The translations under genes were made by a program, and so were the position numbers. 64,000 nucleotides of DNA from Mytilinidion resinicola (taxonomy: Eukaryota > Ascomycota > Dothideomycetes > Mytilinidiales > Mytilinidiaceae): assembly GCF_010093595.1 (NCBI RefSeq), contig NW_022985439.1, positions 1,469,822-1,533,821 of the forward strand. Reading direction: 5' to 3'. Positions within the stretch are counted from its first letter, which is position 1. The number at the start of each line of letters is the position of its first letter. Of this stretch, positions 11,161 through 22,709 are shown one piece after another. The notes beneath the pieces were generated by a model. The model searched no databases. It saw only the letters and a list, made by a program, of their open reading frames with translations, and was not told the DNA's origin.

Positions 11161-11710
11161 TAGGAGAGATTGAAGGTTGAGGTGCTTATGCGATTGGACT
11201 CATGGCTGGAGGGTTGGCAATCACGGGCAATGAACGCTATGCGGTCTTCTTGCTGGGATGAATCTTGCAAGGCATAACACATCTGCTTTGGATATACGGT
11301 CGAGCGTCTAAATTGGGCATGAACGCTTGGAGCGACGGAGCTTTGGATTTTCATGGGCTTAAGCAAGCTCGTTCTCTTTGCTTATTTTGGGTTTTTAGTA
11401 CTCATCCTAGCTAGGTTAGGAACTTCTTCACTATCTTCTGATAACTTGATGACTGATGACTGATTTGTGTGTATCATGTACTGTGTAGAGGAAATGACAG
11501 CTGAGTGAATTCAAGATGGATGATGGCAGAGCGACGTCTAAATGAAGTTCTGGTAGTCGCTACAACGGGGCAACTTTTGCCGACATCTCCGGCAAAGCTT
11601 GACGCGGTCACAGTCGCGTTCCTTGCGCGCTTTCACCAATATCAACTCCAAGTCGTCCAGTCTTTTTTCTCACTCTTCTGCCCCTCACTCCTTCTACAAC
11701 ACCCAAAATC
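11161..11710. other. Intergenic
   Basis: About 550 bp between the coiled-coil gene and APC11. Short open frames only. The 60 bp before 11711 are pyrimidine-rich and probably belong to the APC11 leader. Confidence 0.55.
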
Positions 11711-12174
11711 ATGAAAGTCGTCATCAAGCAGTGGAACGCAGTGGCTGCGTGGCGCTGGGACATGCCCGACGACGATGTCTGTGGAATCTGCCGAAATCCA
11801 TACGACAGCACCTGTTCCAAGTGCAAGTTTCCTGGCGACGAATGTCCACTGCGTACGTCTGTCCCATATGATCTAAAGCTATCTACTAACCGATCTTAGT
11901 TCTCGGGGAATGCAACCACTCTTTCCACATGGTCAGTCGACTTACGCCTGCTTCTGTGGTGCACTGCTTACACATTTGGCAGCACTGTATATTTTCATGG
12001 CTTCGGCAGGAGAGCTCACAGGAGAAGTGCCCTATGTGCCGGCAGCGTAAGGCGTTCTTCTGGTTTTCGTAGTATTTTGACTGACAAGATTGCTACGTAG
12101 CGTTCAAGAGCAAGGCCCAAGATGCGACGGGAGAAGCGCCTCAACTTGACGACGACTCGGCTCTACCAACCTGA
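11711..12174 (+). CDS. apc11: Anaphase-promoting complex RING subunit APC11
   Basis: Four exons (11711..11852, 11900..11931, 11983..12046, 12101..12174) give 103 residues, close to the usual APC11 size. The protein starts MKVVIKQWNAVAAWRWD and then carries the RING-H2: CGIC, CSKC, GECNHSFHMHC and CPMCRQ supply the zinc-binding Cys/His ligands across the first three exons. The Trp-rich N-terminal strand pairs with the cullin-like subunit APC2 in this family. APC11 is the catalytic E3 component that brings the E2 to the APC/C for cyclin and securin ubiquitination. All splice sites are canonical and restore the frame; the 32-nt second exon is a micro-exon. The C-terminal acidic tail is not conserved in the family. 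Confidence 0.93.
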
Positions 12175-13325
12175 TACCTCAAATTTCACTTCAAGCACAG
12201 TTTACACTCTACCAACGACGAAGTGGAGGGGCGATGGCACAGCCAAAGAGGCTCCTATTGTGGACGAATCTCGCAATCCTCCCAACAAATACTACCGAAC
12301 TTGCAGGAGAAGGTGACCTACGGTACCTTTATGTGCACTTTCGGAATACCTCAAAAACTCTACAGAGACACCGAGAAGACAGATTATACGGCAGAACCGA
12401 CGCTGGGGGAAAGAAGGTTGATCCAAGTGATCGCATGCTCGCGATGCTTCAAAGTGGCTGATAGCTACTTGCACCGCCACAGTCTAATCCTAGTAGTTCT
12501 TCCTACATAGTAAACGGCTGTGCTACAATTTGAGGCTATGAGACAGTTTTTACGTGGCCGTCAGCACTACTATCAGTCCACGCTAATAAACGAAGCTCGA
12601 AGAATCTCCACCAAACCTAGTAATCGCTCCCAATTACCAACAACAGTTGCAAATAACTTTTTAACCTAAAATACTCCGTGTTCGTAATACCCCCGTCTGA
12701 CGAGCAGGTGCCATTGCAAATATACACATATTTGGAACCATCGACGTCAATATCAATGAAGTCCTAGTCACGCAGGCTAGTACACACGTCGTCCGAACTT
12801 GAAATCGTTAGCCCTCCCAGGCCTCCCCAATACTCGCCTTTCAACCCCATATCCTCCCATATACGTTGGTATGCCTCTACTTTCGTGCTTTCTGCTGGCA
12901 CCGCTGAAACTAAGTCCGAGCAGTTACCAACCACTGTCAACCAGTTATATTACTAAACAGACTAATCCCAGCACAACGCCCTTGCTTGATTTATCGGGCG
13001 AGAAACGGACATTGCGGATCTTCTGTTCGTATCATATAGATAAAGGGCATCTTCCATCTTTACTTAGACCTTCAACCAACGCAACCACAAAGCAGCTCTT
13101 GGAAGCTTTCCAAAAACAACACCGCCAGAAGTTCCACGCCAACGCCTCTCAGTCCTAACTATCGCAAATAATAAGTACTTCCAAATCCGTGGTGTGCCTG
13201 GAAAAAGCTGAGACTTGGCTTTAGATCAATTGGGTTCCTATTGTCTGTTCAATTCCCCCCCGTTGATATCCGAGGTTTCATTGCAAAAATACAGTCAACC
13301 CAACCGTGGACTATCTACCTCAACC
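12175..13325. other. Intergenic
   Basis: About 1.15 kb without a supportable gene. An open stretch near 12799-13158 begins at a non-ATG codon and has no family resemblance. Confidence 0.5.
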
Positions 13326-14885
13326 ATGGGCAGCACAACCTGAGACATCTACGCCGAACTGGCCGCAGAGCTCCAAGCCGCTGGCTCGAAAGCTGAGATT
13401 CTGACGCCTGGAACGCTAGGCTACGAAGAAAGTATCAAACGATGGAGCGACACGTGCGAGAAGAGGGCTGTAAGCTACTCCATCCACCTAATCTATCCTA
13501 TTTCTCACAATTCAACTCAAGCCCTCTACCACAATCCCACTCTCAAACATACCTCCCCGCCCCCTCCCTTCCCCACGATACTCACACCCCCCGCACAGGA
13601 TGCAACCATCCACCCCGTCTCCATCCCAGACATCCAAACCATCCTCGCCTTCGCCCGCACCCACTCCACCCCCTTCGTCATCCGCGGCGGCGGCCACTCC
13701 ACCTCAGGCGCCTCCGCGACCTCCTCGGGCTTCGTCCTCGACCTCTCCCAACTACGCGCCGTCACCGTCGACCCCGCCGCCCGTACCATCACCGCCGGCG
13801 GCGGCACCACCTGGGCCGACGTCGACGGCGCCGCCGCCGCCTACGGGCTCGCGACCGTCGGCGGCACCTTCAACCACACGGGCGTCGGCGGCTACGGGCA
13901 CCTCTCAGGCCGGCACGGCCTCACCATCGACAACCTGCTCGCCGTGCAGATGGTGCTCGCCGACGGGTCCTACGCGACGGCGTCGGCGCGCGAGAACGCG
14001 GACCTGTTCTGGGCGGTGCGGGGCGCGGGGCAGAACTTCGGCGTCGTGACGCAGTTTGTATTTCGCGCGCATCCGCAGCCGGGCGCCTGTGTTTGGCGGT
14101 ATGCTTCGTTTTCCCCGGGGAGAAGCTGGGCGGGGTGGTGCAGTTTGCGAATTGGTTCCACGAGGGCAATGATGGGGATCAGCACGCTGTTGTTTGGGTT
14201 TTCGGCGCCGCCGCCGCGGGGCGTGCCGGTGGTGGTGGTGGTGGTGGTGGCGGTGTTCTATAATGGGACGGAAGAGGCGGGGAGGGAGTTCTTTAAGCCG
14301 TTGTTTGAACTAGGCCCGGTGGCGGACATGACGAGGAGTATGCCGTATGAGGAGCTTAATGGGGTTTTGAACGAGGGGCAGGGGTTTGGTGGGAGGAAGT
14401 TGTTTGGGGGTGGGAATTTCACGCTGCCGCTTGAGCCCGGGTTGGTTGAGAAGATTAGGGACGACTTTATGGCGTTTATTAGTGCTCATGAGGATATGGG
14501 GGAGAGTATAATGCTCTTCGAGGGGGTGCCGTTCAAGAAGATCATTGAGGTGGCGAACGACGCCACCTCGTTTGCGAATCGGGGGGAGTACTACAACGTC
14601 GCGACGTGCTTTAAGTGGTATGACGAGGCGTTGGACGGGGAGGTGAGGGCATTTAGCAAGGCGCTGTTGAAGAAGGCGAGCGAGGATGCGGGGGTGTGGA
14701 AGAAGAGGAAGCAGGGCCAGGGAGTGGGGCAATATGCGAATTACGCTGAGTTGGACAACGATGCAGCGGAGATGTTTGGGAAGAACACGGCGAGATTGTT
14801 GGAGTTGAAACAGAAGTATGATCCGGAGAACATGTTTAGGAGTCACTGGTTGGTTGCGAAGCCGGCGGAGGTTATTGTGCATTAG
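13326..14885 (+). pseudogene. Damaged FAD-linked oxidoreductase (BBE/VAO family)
   Basis: The reading frame matches a berberine-bridge-type flavin oxidase of the VAO/PCMH superfamily. From the ATG at 13326 it encodes DIYAELAAELQAAG after an in-frame TGA at codon 6. A 129-nt intron (13470..13598) follows the EKRA segment. Frame 0 then gives the FAD-binding half with VIRGGGHST, GLTIDNLLAVQMVLADG and LFWAVRGAGQNFGV. The usual 'GVGGLTLGGGYG' loop is shortened to GVGGYG. Between about 14088 and 14195 the homologous peptide (VFGGMLRFP, then KLGGVVQFANWFHEGNDGD) is in the other two frames, after which frame 0 resumes with LFGFSAPPP and runs to the BBE-type end YDPENMFRSHW. A nonsense codon, a lost loop and compensating frameshifts together suggest a pseudogene. 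Sequencing error could explain the frameshifts but less easily everything. Confidence 0.7.
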
Positions 14886-16718
14886 CTTACTCCGAAACGT
14901 CTTGTTGGTAGTTAGTTGGCTTTAGATGTACTTTGAAATTAACAAATAGACATTATCAATTGAAAGAGCTATACCAAACAGGTGACAGAATGAGAGATGG
15001 GTCCTCGGATGTTAATCGGATAGAAGGTTCTATGAATAGGACTTTGTAATGCTTTCTGTCAACGATGCTAGTACTGCATCACACTGAATCAGTGATAACC
15101 ACACACTAACCGCACACATACGACCCGACGGGTCGTGTTAGTTCCTTTGACCAAGATGGAAATCCAGAACAAGAGCTCCAACAGCTCCTGCGTAGTTCTT
15201 ACAGAGTGCCCCTCAGTGAGAAAGTAGCACCATACCGTCTTCCTAGTCGGTGCATGAGAAATGCTGTAGGAGACTTGAACAGGACGCCTCGGAGATACTC
15301 TGTCCGATCTTACCTGGGGCTGAGGCTCGCATTCCCCACAGGATACCTATCCACCACGGCTTCACAGGCCCAGTACGCACCGTCACCTCCCTCTTCCCAC
15401 TCACCATCACAGCACCCAACACGCAACGATCGACAGGGGTCCCTTTTTATGAGACACGCCTACTCTCGTCGCTCCACCGTAGCAGTGCCTCGTATAACAG
15501 AACCTGCTGTATCCAGTAACGCCTCCTTAACGCTCCATCCAGCTCCTCCAGCTCTCGAATTTAGAAACCTAGCTTTTCCAACGCTGCTGCAAGAAACGTG
15601 CTCATCCTGTTGCATTGCAACATCGGAGAAGAAAAAAAAAAAGCTCGCTCTCAAGACAGTGCCATAGGTAAGCACCAGCTGACCTGAACGGCGCGAGGCT
15701 GGCTGGAGCAGGCCCGTTGGCAGCTGGGCCTAAGGCTGATGGCAGCTGACTGCCCACTGGCTGGTCGCCGTGAGAGCAAAAGATGGCGAGGGAGCAGGCA
15801 GGGCTGGGGTGTCGATGGCACGATGCCCGTCCGCACGCAGCCCTCGTCGACCAGCGCGAGCGTCATCGCTTGTAGCCGCCGCCGTGCATGCAAGAGTAGC
15901 GGTGCGTCGTTGTGGAGGAGAGCGAGAGGAGTCGGGAAGAGGAAGGCCGCGAGGCTGGCGTGCGCTCGGGATGCCGTGACGCAGCACAGGCGCTAGGCCG
16001 GGCTTTGACGGGCGTGCGAATCCTTCCCGGGATCGCGCAGTCGTCACCGGAAAGAGCCGAGGCCAGTGGTGGGCACCCGTGGCGTGTGCGCAGCCCATTT
16101 TCTTTTTGGGCTGCCGTATCAACGCCGTGCCCGGTCTGGCCCACGCCAGGGCTCGCAGGGCCGGCTCGCTCTCCAGGCTGAGAGAGTTGCGGGCCCAGCG
16201 AATCGGCCGTCAGCTGGGCCATCCGCTCTCGGACGTGGCTGCGTCGAAAGAGACAAGGCCGCACCCGCTGGGGGAACGGGCCAAAGCGAGGCTTACAAGA
16301 GGGCTGAACTCAGCCTCGCGCGCCCGCCGACGACTGATCCGCCCGCCCTGCTGCTGCTGCCAGCCCAGCGAGTGCAGAGTGCAGTGCGAGCTCACGAATA
16401 TCAGGCAGAAGGCAGGCCGCCCACTTACCCCCCCCCCGACAGAGTCCCCTCCCCCGCACCCTACTCCCTACTACTGTGCCAGGGCCATGTATGATCCTCC
16501 CCAGATTCACTAGCTACGACACCGCTCCGCCCCTCCGCCGCTCCCGCTGCGATACATATCGCCGCCGTCTGACGTCTGCTGCTGCTGCTGCTGCTGGCTG
16601 CTGCTGCTTGCTGCTCTGCCCCGGAACCTGCCCGTCGATCTGCCCGTGAAGCCTCGCGCCACCCCGTGCGTGCCGGACGTTCGAATCTGCCGCCTGCCTG
16701 TGAGCGTCGCGAGACCCA
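14886..16718. other. Long GC-rich intergenic/leader region
   Basis: About 1.8 kb without a recognisable gene. A 17-bp near-perfect palindrome lies at 15120-15136. Between 15750 and 16700 the DNA is GC-rich and many open frames occur in all phases by composition only. A CTG trinucleotide run lies at about 16578-16612, shortly before the next ATG, so it is probably 5' UTR. Confidence 0.5.
16578..16612. repeat. (CTG)n trinucleotide repeat
   Basis: Seven uninterrupted CTG units, a GGCTG break, then further CTGs, about 110 bp upstream of the ATG at 16719. Confidence 0.8.
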
Positions 16719-17603
16719 ATGGCTGCCGCGAAGTCGAGGGCAAAGGCGAAGCAAGAGGCATTGGCAAAAGCCTCAGCGGCCGCCTCGACGGCCCCCGTCC
16801 TGTCCCAGCAACCTCCCGCTCCAGCCCCAGCTCCAGTCCCACCTACCGCTCCAATTCAAGGTCCCGCTCCACCACCACCGCCGCCTACGCCGGCAGCAGC
16901 AACATCAGCAGCTGCTGCTCCAGAACCCCAGTCACCGGCGCCCACCCTCACGGCTGCCACCACCGCCGCCGCACCACCGCCCAGCAAGGTCGAGCTCCCC
17001 GCCAGCAGCGCGAGCAGCCCTCCCTCGCCCGGGACAGGCTTCGCGCCGCCCAAGACGCCGCCGCGGAAAGTCCTGCGCCTGAAATGCCCCTCCTGCAACG
17101 ACTACCCGGACGGCTTCCGCAGCGAGCACGAGCTGCGCCGGCACACGAACCGCGTGCACCGCAAGACGCGCAAGGTGTGGATGACGGTCGACACGTCGCC
17201 CGACCAGTCCTTCCTGGCCAATTGCAAGGCCTGCCAGTCGGGCAAGAAGTACAACGAGTGCTACAACGCCGCCAGCCACCTGCGCCGCATGCACTTCCAC
17301 CCGCACAAGCGCGGCGAGCGCAAGATGTCGGCGGCCGAGGCGCGGCGCGGCGGCAAGCCCGGCGATCTGGACCCGCCGATGGAGGTGCTGAAGACGAGCT
17401 GGCTGAAGGAGGTGGATGAGGTCGTGGGCGGGGAGGATGAGGAGATGGCGGACGCGGAGCCGCCGACGCCTGTTGCGGTGGAGAGGCCCGAGCCGGCGGC
17501 GGCGGCGAAGAAGGTCGAGGCCAGGGCACCGCCGACGCCGACGACGCCGTCGACGCGCAGCATGGCTATTGAGAGCATTGTTGATAAGGTCGATGCGTCA
17601 TAA
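16719..17603 (+). CDS. Proline/alanine-rich zinc-finger protein (C2H2-like)
   Basis: One exon, 294 residues, starting MAAAKSRAKAKQEALAKAS. Residues 1-125 are Ala/Pro low complexity. A single finger follows at about 126-149: CPSC, then HELRRHTNRVH, giving a C-x2-C...H-x4-H arrangement. A second Cys/His block (CKACQ... CYNAASHLRRMHFHPHKRG) sits at about 170-205. This two-part module, a C2H2 finger followed by a 'YNAAxHLRRxHFxP' block, recurs in filamentous-fungal zinc proteins (I believe catalogued as a DUF, possibly DUF7896; the number is from memory). The C-terminus is acidic and Pro/Thr-rich. Probably nuclear and DNA-binding, with targets unknown. GC at third positions is very high. Confidence 0.72.
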   Translation: MAAAKSRAKAKQEALAKASAAASTAPVLSQQPPAPAPAPVPPTAPIQGPAPPPPPPTPAAATSAAAAPEPQSPAPTLTAATTAAAPPPSKVELPASSASSPPSPGTGFAPPKTPPRKVLRLKCPSCNDYPDGFRSEHELRRHTNRVHRKTRKVWMTVDTSPDQSFLANCKACQSGKKYNECYNAASHLRRMHFHPHKRGERKMSAAEARRGGKPGDLDPPMEVLKTSWLKEVDEVVGGEDEEMADAEPPTPVAVERPEPAAAAKKVEARAPPTPTTPSTRSMAIESIVDKVDAS

Positions 17604-19472
17604 CCCGATTTTACGGCGTTGGCGGGATTCCTGCTTCGAGAGCGCTGAGGGCCGGCTTGGAACGACTTGGGCCAATGACGACAACTGGCCGGGGAATTGG
17701 GGTTTGTTGAGCCTGTGCCGTGGAAGATGGGTCTTCTTGGAGTATTGACGTGCCATGAAGGGGGGACTGGCAGCTGTTTGCTGGCTAGGTTTGCTGATCT
17801 TGAGAATGGGCATAGTGGTCTGAGACGAAAGGAGTTCATAAAGGATGGTTGTGCAACAAAAGCCGCACCATGGCATGGCCTGTTGAGTATACTGGAAAAG
17901 TAATTGATGGATACGTTTTGACTGGAGCACCTTGGGTTGCGTGATGGGCGATGCTCGCTATTTCTATCCTTTACCTCTAACATACCTTTGTTGAGGTGAA
18001 GTTGGCAGAAGGTTTAGAAAGGGTATCGATGATCGCCAAAGCAATATGCTGATCTTATCCTTCTTGAGAATGTTCGATGTGATGACCTGGTGCTTCCATG
18101 TGGAAGCAACAGTATTGACGCTTTCATGATCTGTCGAAGAAACTTCTTAAGTGGTGCTTTTTGCAGTTGTCAAATATCGACGCCAGGTGTTGTTCAAACC
18201 AGCTTGACCTGATTGGGACTCGGATGGCCATGTTTGGGGTCCAAAACAGGCGCCCCCCTGACAAAGTCACGGGGCAGCGCGTAGCCCCGTGTGGAGTGAA
18301 TGCCGCTCTCGTCGCTCTGCGTCACCACCAAATCAGCGTTTAAAAGACCGGAAAGGAGCTCAAAGCTCCGCAAGAACTTGACAGAAGTAGCTTTTGAAGA
18401 AAGAAGAGGAAAATGCAGCGTCAGGAAGAAAAGGGTTGGGCGGCTAACGCTAACCTTTTTGTGAGCCGTCTCATTTAAGATGAAAGAAGTCCGTGCACCA
18501 CGTCTCGCCTCACTCGGTTTCGTGGATCTGTTGTTTCGTCTCCCAATGCTTTTTAGCACCTACATATTCGAGAACATGGGTGAATGGTACAGATGTTGAG
18601 TGTACGTCTGACCTATTTGCCGCTTCGTGAGAGAACAAGAGCAGCCCTATTGTCATTAACGAGGCATGTGGTGGAACTTGGAGGGGAAGCTGCATTTGGC
18701 ACTAGATAGCTATAATCCGCCTTGTGACCAAGTACGCATGGAGATGTAAATAGCGTGCTATTCAGGGAAGATCAGGCCCTGATCCATGTTTGCTCAGAAG
18801 TAACATACGTAATCGTCTATCGTCTCCGAGTCATGTGTCGAATGATTCTCGAAAAGTGAGCGGGCCTGTCAATGATACCGCATCGGAGCCGTTCCGAGAT
18901 ATCTTTCTCCAAATGCTGATATTAGTCGGATTGGCTGGTGCCATGTCCTAGTTGTCAATTGGTCCTTGAGTGCTACCGATAGTCTCTAGACCAGAGCTAG
19001 TTAGAGGTCCCGCCAAGGCCACGCACTCCAAACGTCGCGCGATTGTTAGGCACACTGATAGGGCAGCGGGCTGTTAGAATGAGCTGCAAGCTAGCATGAT
19101 CGAAAGTAGAGGGTATGATATATGTGTGATATAGATTTCGGTTGAGTCAAGCCTCACCCCTTTAAGTATCCGATTGCCTCATTCTCAACGCTTTCTTCCC
19201 TTACTCAATCCCAACGACCCTTCGATTAAGCGAGACATTACAAGTTACTTCGATCCATGTCAACCATGTTTCGAAATGGCACCAATCTAGACCAAGCACC
19301 AAAACCAGAGATATAAAGAAACTCGAGCGAGTGTGTGGGTATCAAAATATTGCGGTAGCAGATGGAGGCCGAGGCGAGCAGCAAGGCGAAAACGCTTGAA
19401 CGAAACAATATTGAAGTATCGCTGACCGCAAGAACGCTCACAAACGTAAGGAAATATGACGCTGTACAAGGT
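17604..19472. other. Intergenic
   Basis: About 1.9 kb between convergent genes. Open frames on the minus strand at 17261-17983 overlap the zinc-finger gene antisense and look like shadows. Nothing else recognised. Confidence 0.5.
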
Positions 19473-22400
19473 TTAGCCCCACATCCTGAGGCTCAATCTC
19501 TTTTTGAGATTGGGTTTTTGAAATTTGCTCGCTAGCTGAAGAGGCATGGAAACGGACGGTGAGGGTGCGGAATCTTCCGCATACTCCTCAATCCGTTCCT
19601 TTTGAGGCGTAGCACTACGTGGGAGCATCTGCAGCGCGGCATATATGTCTACAGCCGGCGCCGCTTTACGCATAGTGTCGGACGATTCGAGTGAGATGCT
19701 GCGGCGGAGAAGCTGTGGCATAGCTTCGGTAGGAATTTTGTAGGAGTCAAAGGAAGGGCAATGTTTGATCGAAGGAGCAGTCTCGAAGGTACTATCGAGT
19801 CCGAAGTCAAAACCGGCGAGCGATGGTGCTCTATTGACTTGCTGGAGATCTATCGGCGCGGCTTCGCTAGACGCGCTGCCGAAGCTGAATCGAAGTTTTC
19901 GCCCGCGTGCCGTAGGGGATACAGGGGAGTTGGGCGCCGAGCTATATTTCGAGGTCGGGCTGTCCATCGAAACCAGTCCACCAAGAACATTACTGCATTC
20001 GCTTACATCTCTGTTGTCATTTTCTTTATTGGATTGCCCATAACTAGACGCTGACGAAGTTGAGCTGGCGCGGCTAAAGACTGGCGTCATGGGTGAACTG
20101 GTATCCGAGCTGGTGCTAGTTGAGCCTGATGCGTTGAGTTCCTGAACGCCATGGATCTGGAAAGTATCCAAGGTAGGAGTACGCTCCATATCAGGAAGCG
20201 AATCGCAGTTGAGTTCGAGGTGCATGGGTCGTTGAACACGCCCGTGGCCCAGCTTTTTTGGGACTGGCCGATCCAAGGCCTCAGAATCTGGTACAGGAGC
20301 CATAGAAATCGTGGGAATGATGCTGGATGGTCGCTGAGGAGAGTCTGATCGGGGAGATGCGGTTACAGACGGAGGGTCGACAATAGTTTCATTCAATCCA
20401 TTGCCGTAACCATGCACGATGATCTCACAGAACGGCTGAGAGTGCGTTTTAACTAACACGCTATTGCGGCGAGAAAAGCGTGACACTGCAAACTGTTTCA
20501 TGGATTTGATCGATGTATTGCGAAGGATAGGCGAGGAAACGCGAAGGGGTGCCGGAACTTCCACGGGGAGCTGATGCTGTAAAGAAGAGGTTGACCCGAC
20601 GTCGTTATTGGTATGAGTGAAGTAGTCCCCCATCTCGCAGTCCGGCTGAATGTTGGTTGGAGGAGTCATGTCGTCGGTTAAGAAAGAATCGTCATCCGGC
20701 TTCACAACTTCCGAAAGATAAGTGGTAAAAGCTTCAGTCGCATTGGCCGATGGTACTGCGGGTGTCTTCAACGCCTGTGCACCAATCTTCCATGGTGGGG
20801 TTCCAGCAACAAGACAGCATAGTGGGTAGTTGGCCTCCTCGGTATCGCGCACCTCTTTTGGCGCTCGGATAGCTGAGATAAGAATCTGGAGTGCGCCGTA
20901 TATCAGTAGCCACCGAACTTTCCTCGCGTCTGCTATCGAGACCTTTTCTTCCCGTTGCTTCACCGCGCACTCCCGCTCGAAGCGCATGTATGACACAACC
21001 AGGGGAGAGGTAGTAACTGAGATATCATTCGTGTTCGTAGCGGCAATCAGCGCCGCTCGCGTGGTCAGGTATACATCCATTTTGGCATTCTTCGAGCCGA
21101 GCTTGAACGCTACCAACGCACGTTGCGATTGTGTCCGGTTAGCTTGACTAGAGACATACGGCAATTTTGGCAGTGGGTGGGGCAGCGGAGTAAATTTATG
21201 TCGCCTGTCAAACGCGTGGACATTTTGCAGAACACAGATTCCTCCGCTTGCCGGCTTCTGGGTCTGAATGGTGTCGGCTGACTCCACATCTACCAAGTAG
21301 TCATAGAGGCTCCGGAAGTCGAAGTACATGGATCTATAGAGCGACTTTGAGTATGAAGCGCCTTCAGGGGGTGGCCAGTATCCGAACTTTTCGACGTAGA
21401 AGCTCTGGAGGAAAGATCGGAAGCGGTCTAGATGAGCTCGAGCTCCCTGACTGAGGCCAAGATTCGAAGTTGATAAGTCATCCTCGAGGAAGTGGCTCAG
21501 AGCCGCAGCCACTCGTCCCAAATGGAGGTCCATTTCAAGATAAGCTCTTGTGATGAGTGCTTTGGTGACACGGCGTATTTGCTAGGAGTGTGTCAGCTAT
21601 GCAAATGCGATTAGGGGCTGGTAGTACGAACATCAAACTCTGGACTCAAACACAGTCGGTCGTTCATTCCGACGCAATGGACGAAAGCGTCTACCCAAAG
21701 ATCGCGGAGCTGGTAGTGCTCGGCGTAGTACAGCATTGAGAGAGCGTAGTCTGGGGTGTCGACAAAGTTGCGGTATCCCATGTCGTCGATGTAGGCCATG
21801 AAGTCCTCATGGTTGTTGATCTGCCCAGACCGGAAGAGGTGCATTCTTTCCTGCAAATCAACGAGGGTTTTGCCAAGATAAGTTCCCACAAGCGGCTTTC
21901 CAAGGACAAAGGCGAAGAAGTTGCGTGTTGTAAGGTGCCATTGGAAAGACGCCTCCCTAGAAGATTCGTCTGGAGCTGGTATGTATAGTTCACAAGGCCC
22001 TGTAGTGGAGATGCGCGAGGAGCGGCGGCCTGGCGCACCCGAGGCCATCTGTGCAAAGCAGAGACTGAACATGGCACCGCAATTGCTTTCCCGCAAAGCT
22101 TTGAAAGGGACACGAAATGAAGGGCCGCGTCGCGAGGCGCCTCTAGCATAGAGATGCACATTGCAGTCACCCTGTTCGTACCACAATTCCTGGTCCTAAA
22201 AGTTGCAAATGATTAGTGTAGTCTTGACGTATTGAGACAGGGTAGCTTACCCTCCGTAGCCCATCCCATTCTTCAACCGTCCTCGTCTCGCCGTCCCATC
22301 GTTTGACCTTTTCCTGGCGCGTAGGATTCCTCATGGCACTAGGGCCGGTTGGAGCTCTCCTGGATACCCGTATTGGTGCCATTGGGTCCTCTGGAACGTC

Positions 22401-22709
22401 TTCTGGGAGGTCGACACCGGCAGCTGTCCTCACGCGGGAGAAGTTTGGGACGGAGTCGAGCTTAAGAGTCTGGGTCGACGTCGCGTCAGCTGGGATATCA
22501 GCCAGGTCGCCAGACGGCCCGTCGAGATTGACGCGGGACACGGCTGGGATCTGGCCCTGCGTGCTCGGCTTGGCCTGTTCCCGGGAGCTGGAAACGGTGC
22601 TGTCGTTGGAGCCGTCGTGGGAATTGTGACAGCTGTGGAAACTGTTGCTGGAAGCACAGCGTGAGCGCAGGGAGGAGCAGCGGCTGGGAACTGGCGGCCG
22701 CTCGACCAT
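19473..22709 (-). CDS. Large fungal-specific protein (DUF8004-like), function unknown
   Basis: Three exons (22709..22251, 22195..21632, 21581..19473) join in phase 0 to give about 1043 residues. Intron 1 is GTAAGC...TTTTAG; intron 2 has a less usual GTTCGT donor. The N-terminus (1-150) is Ser-rich. Residues 150-500 form the conserved, globular-looking part, with stretches such as WYEQGDCNVHLYARGASRRG, TTRNFFAFVLGKPLVGTYLG and LVDLQERMHLFRSGQINN, followed by a helical region around FYVEKFGYWPPP. The C-terminal 400 residues are Ser/Pro-rich and likely disordered. The globular part resembles a domain common in Pezizomycotina that I recall as DUF8004. No catalytic motif or membrane span is obvious. 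Confidence 0.78.

Noticed and set aside
17261..17983. 240-codon minus-strand frame overlapping the zinc-finger gene
   Set aside because: No family resemblance; explained as an antisense shadow of a high-GC3 gene.
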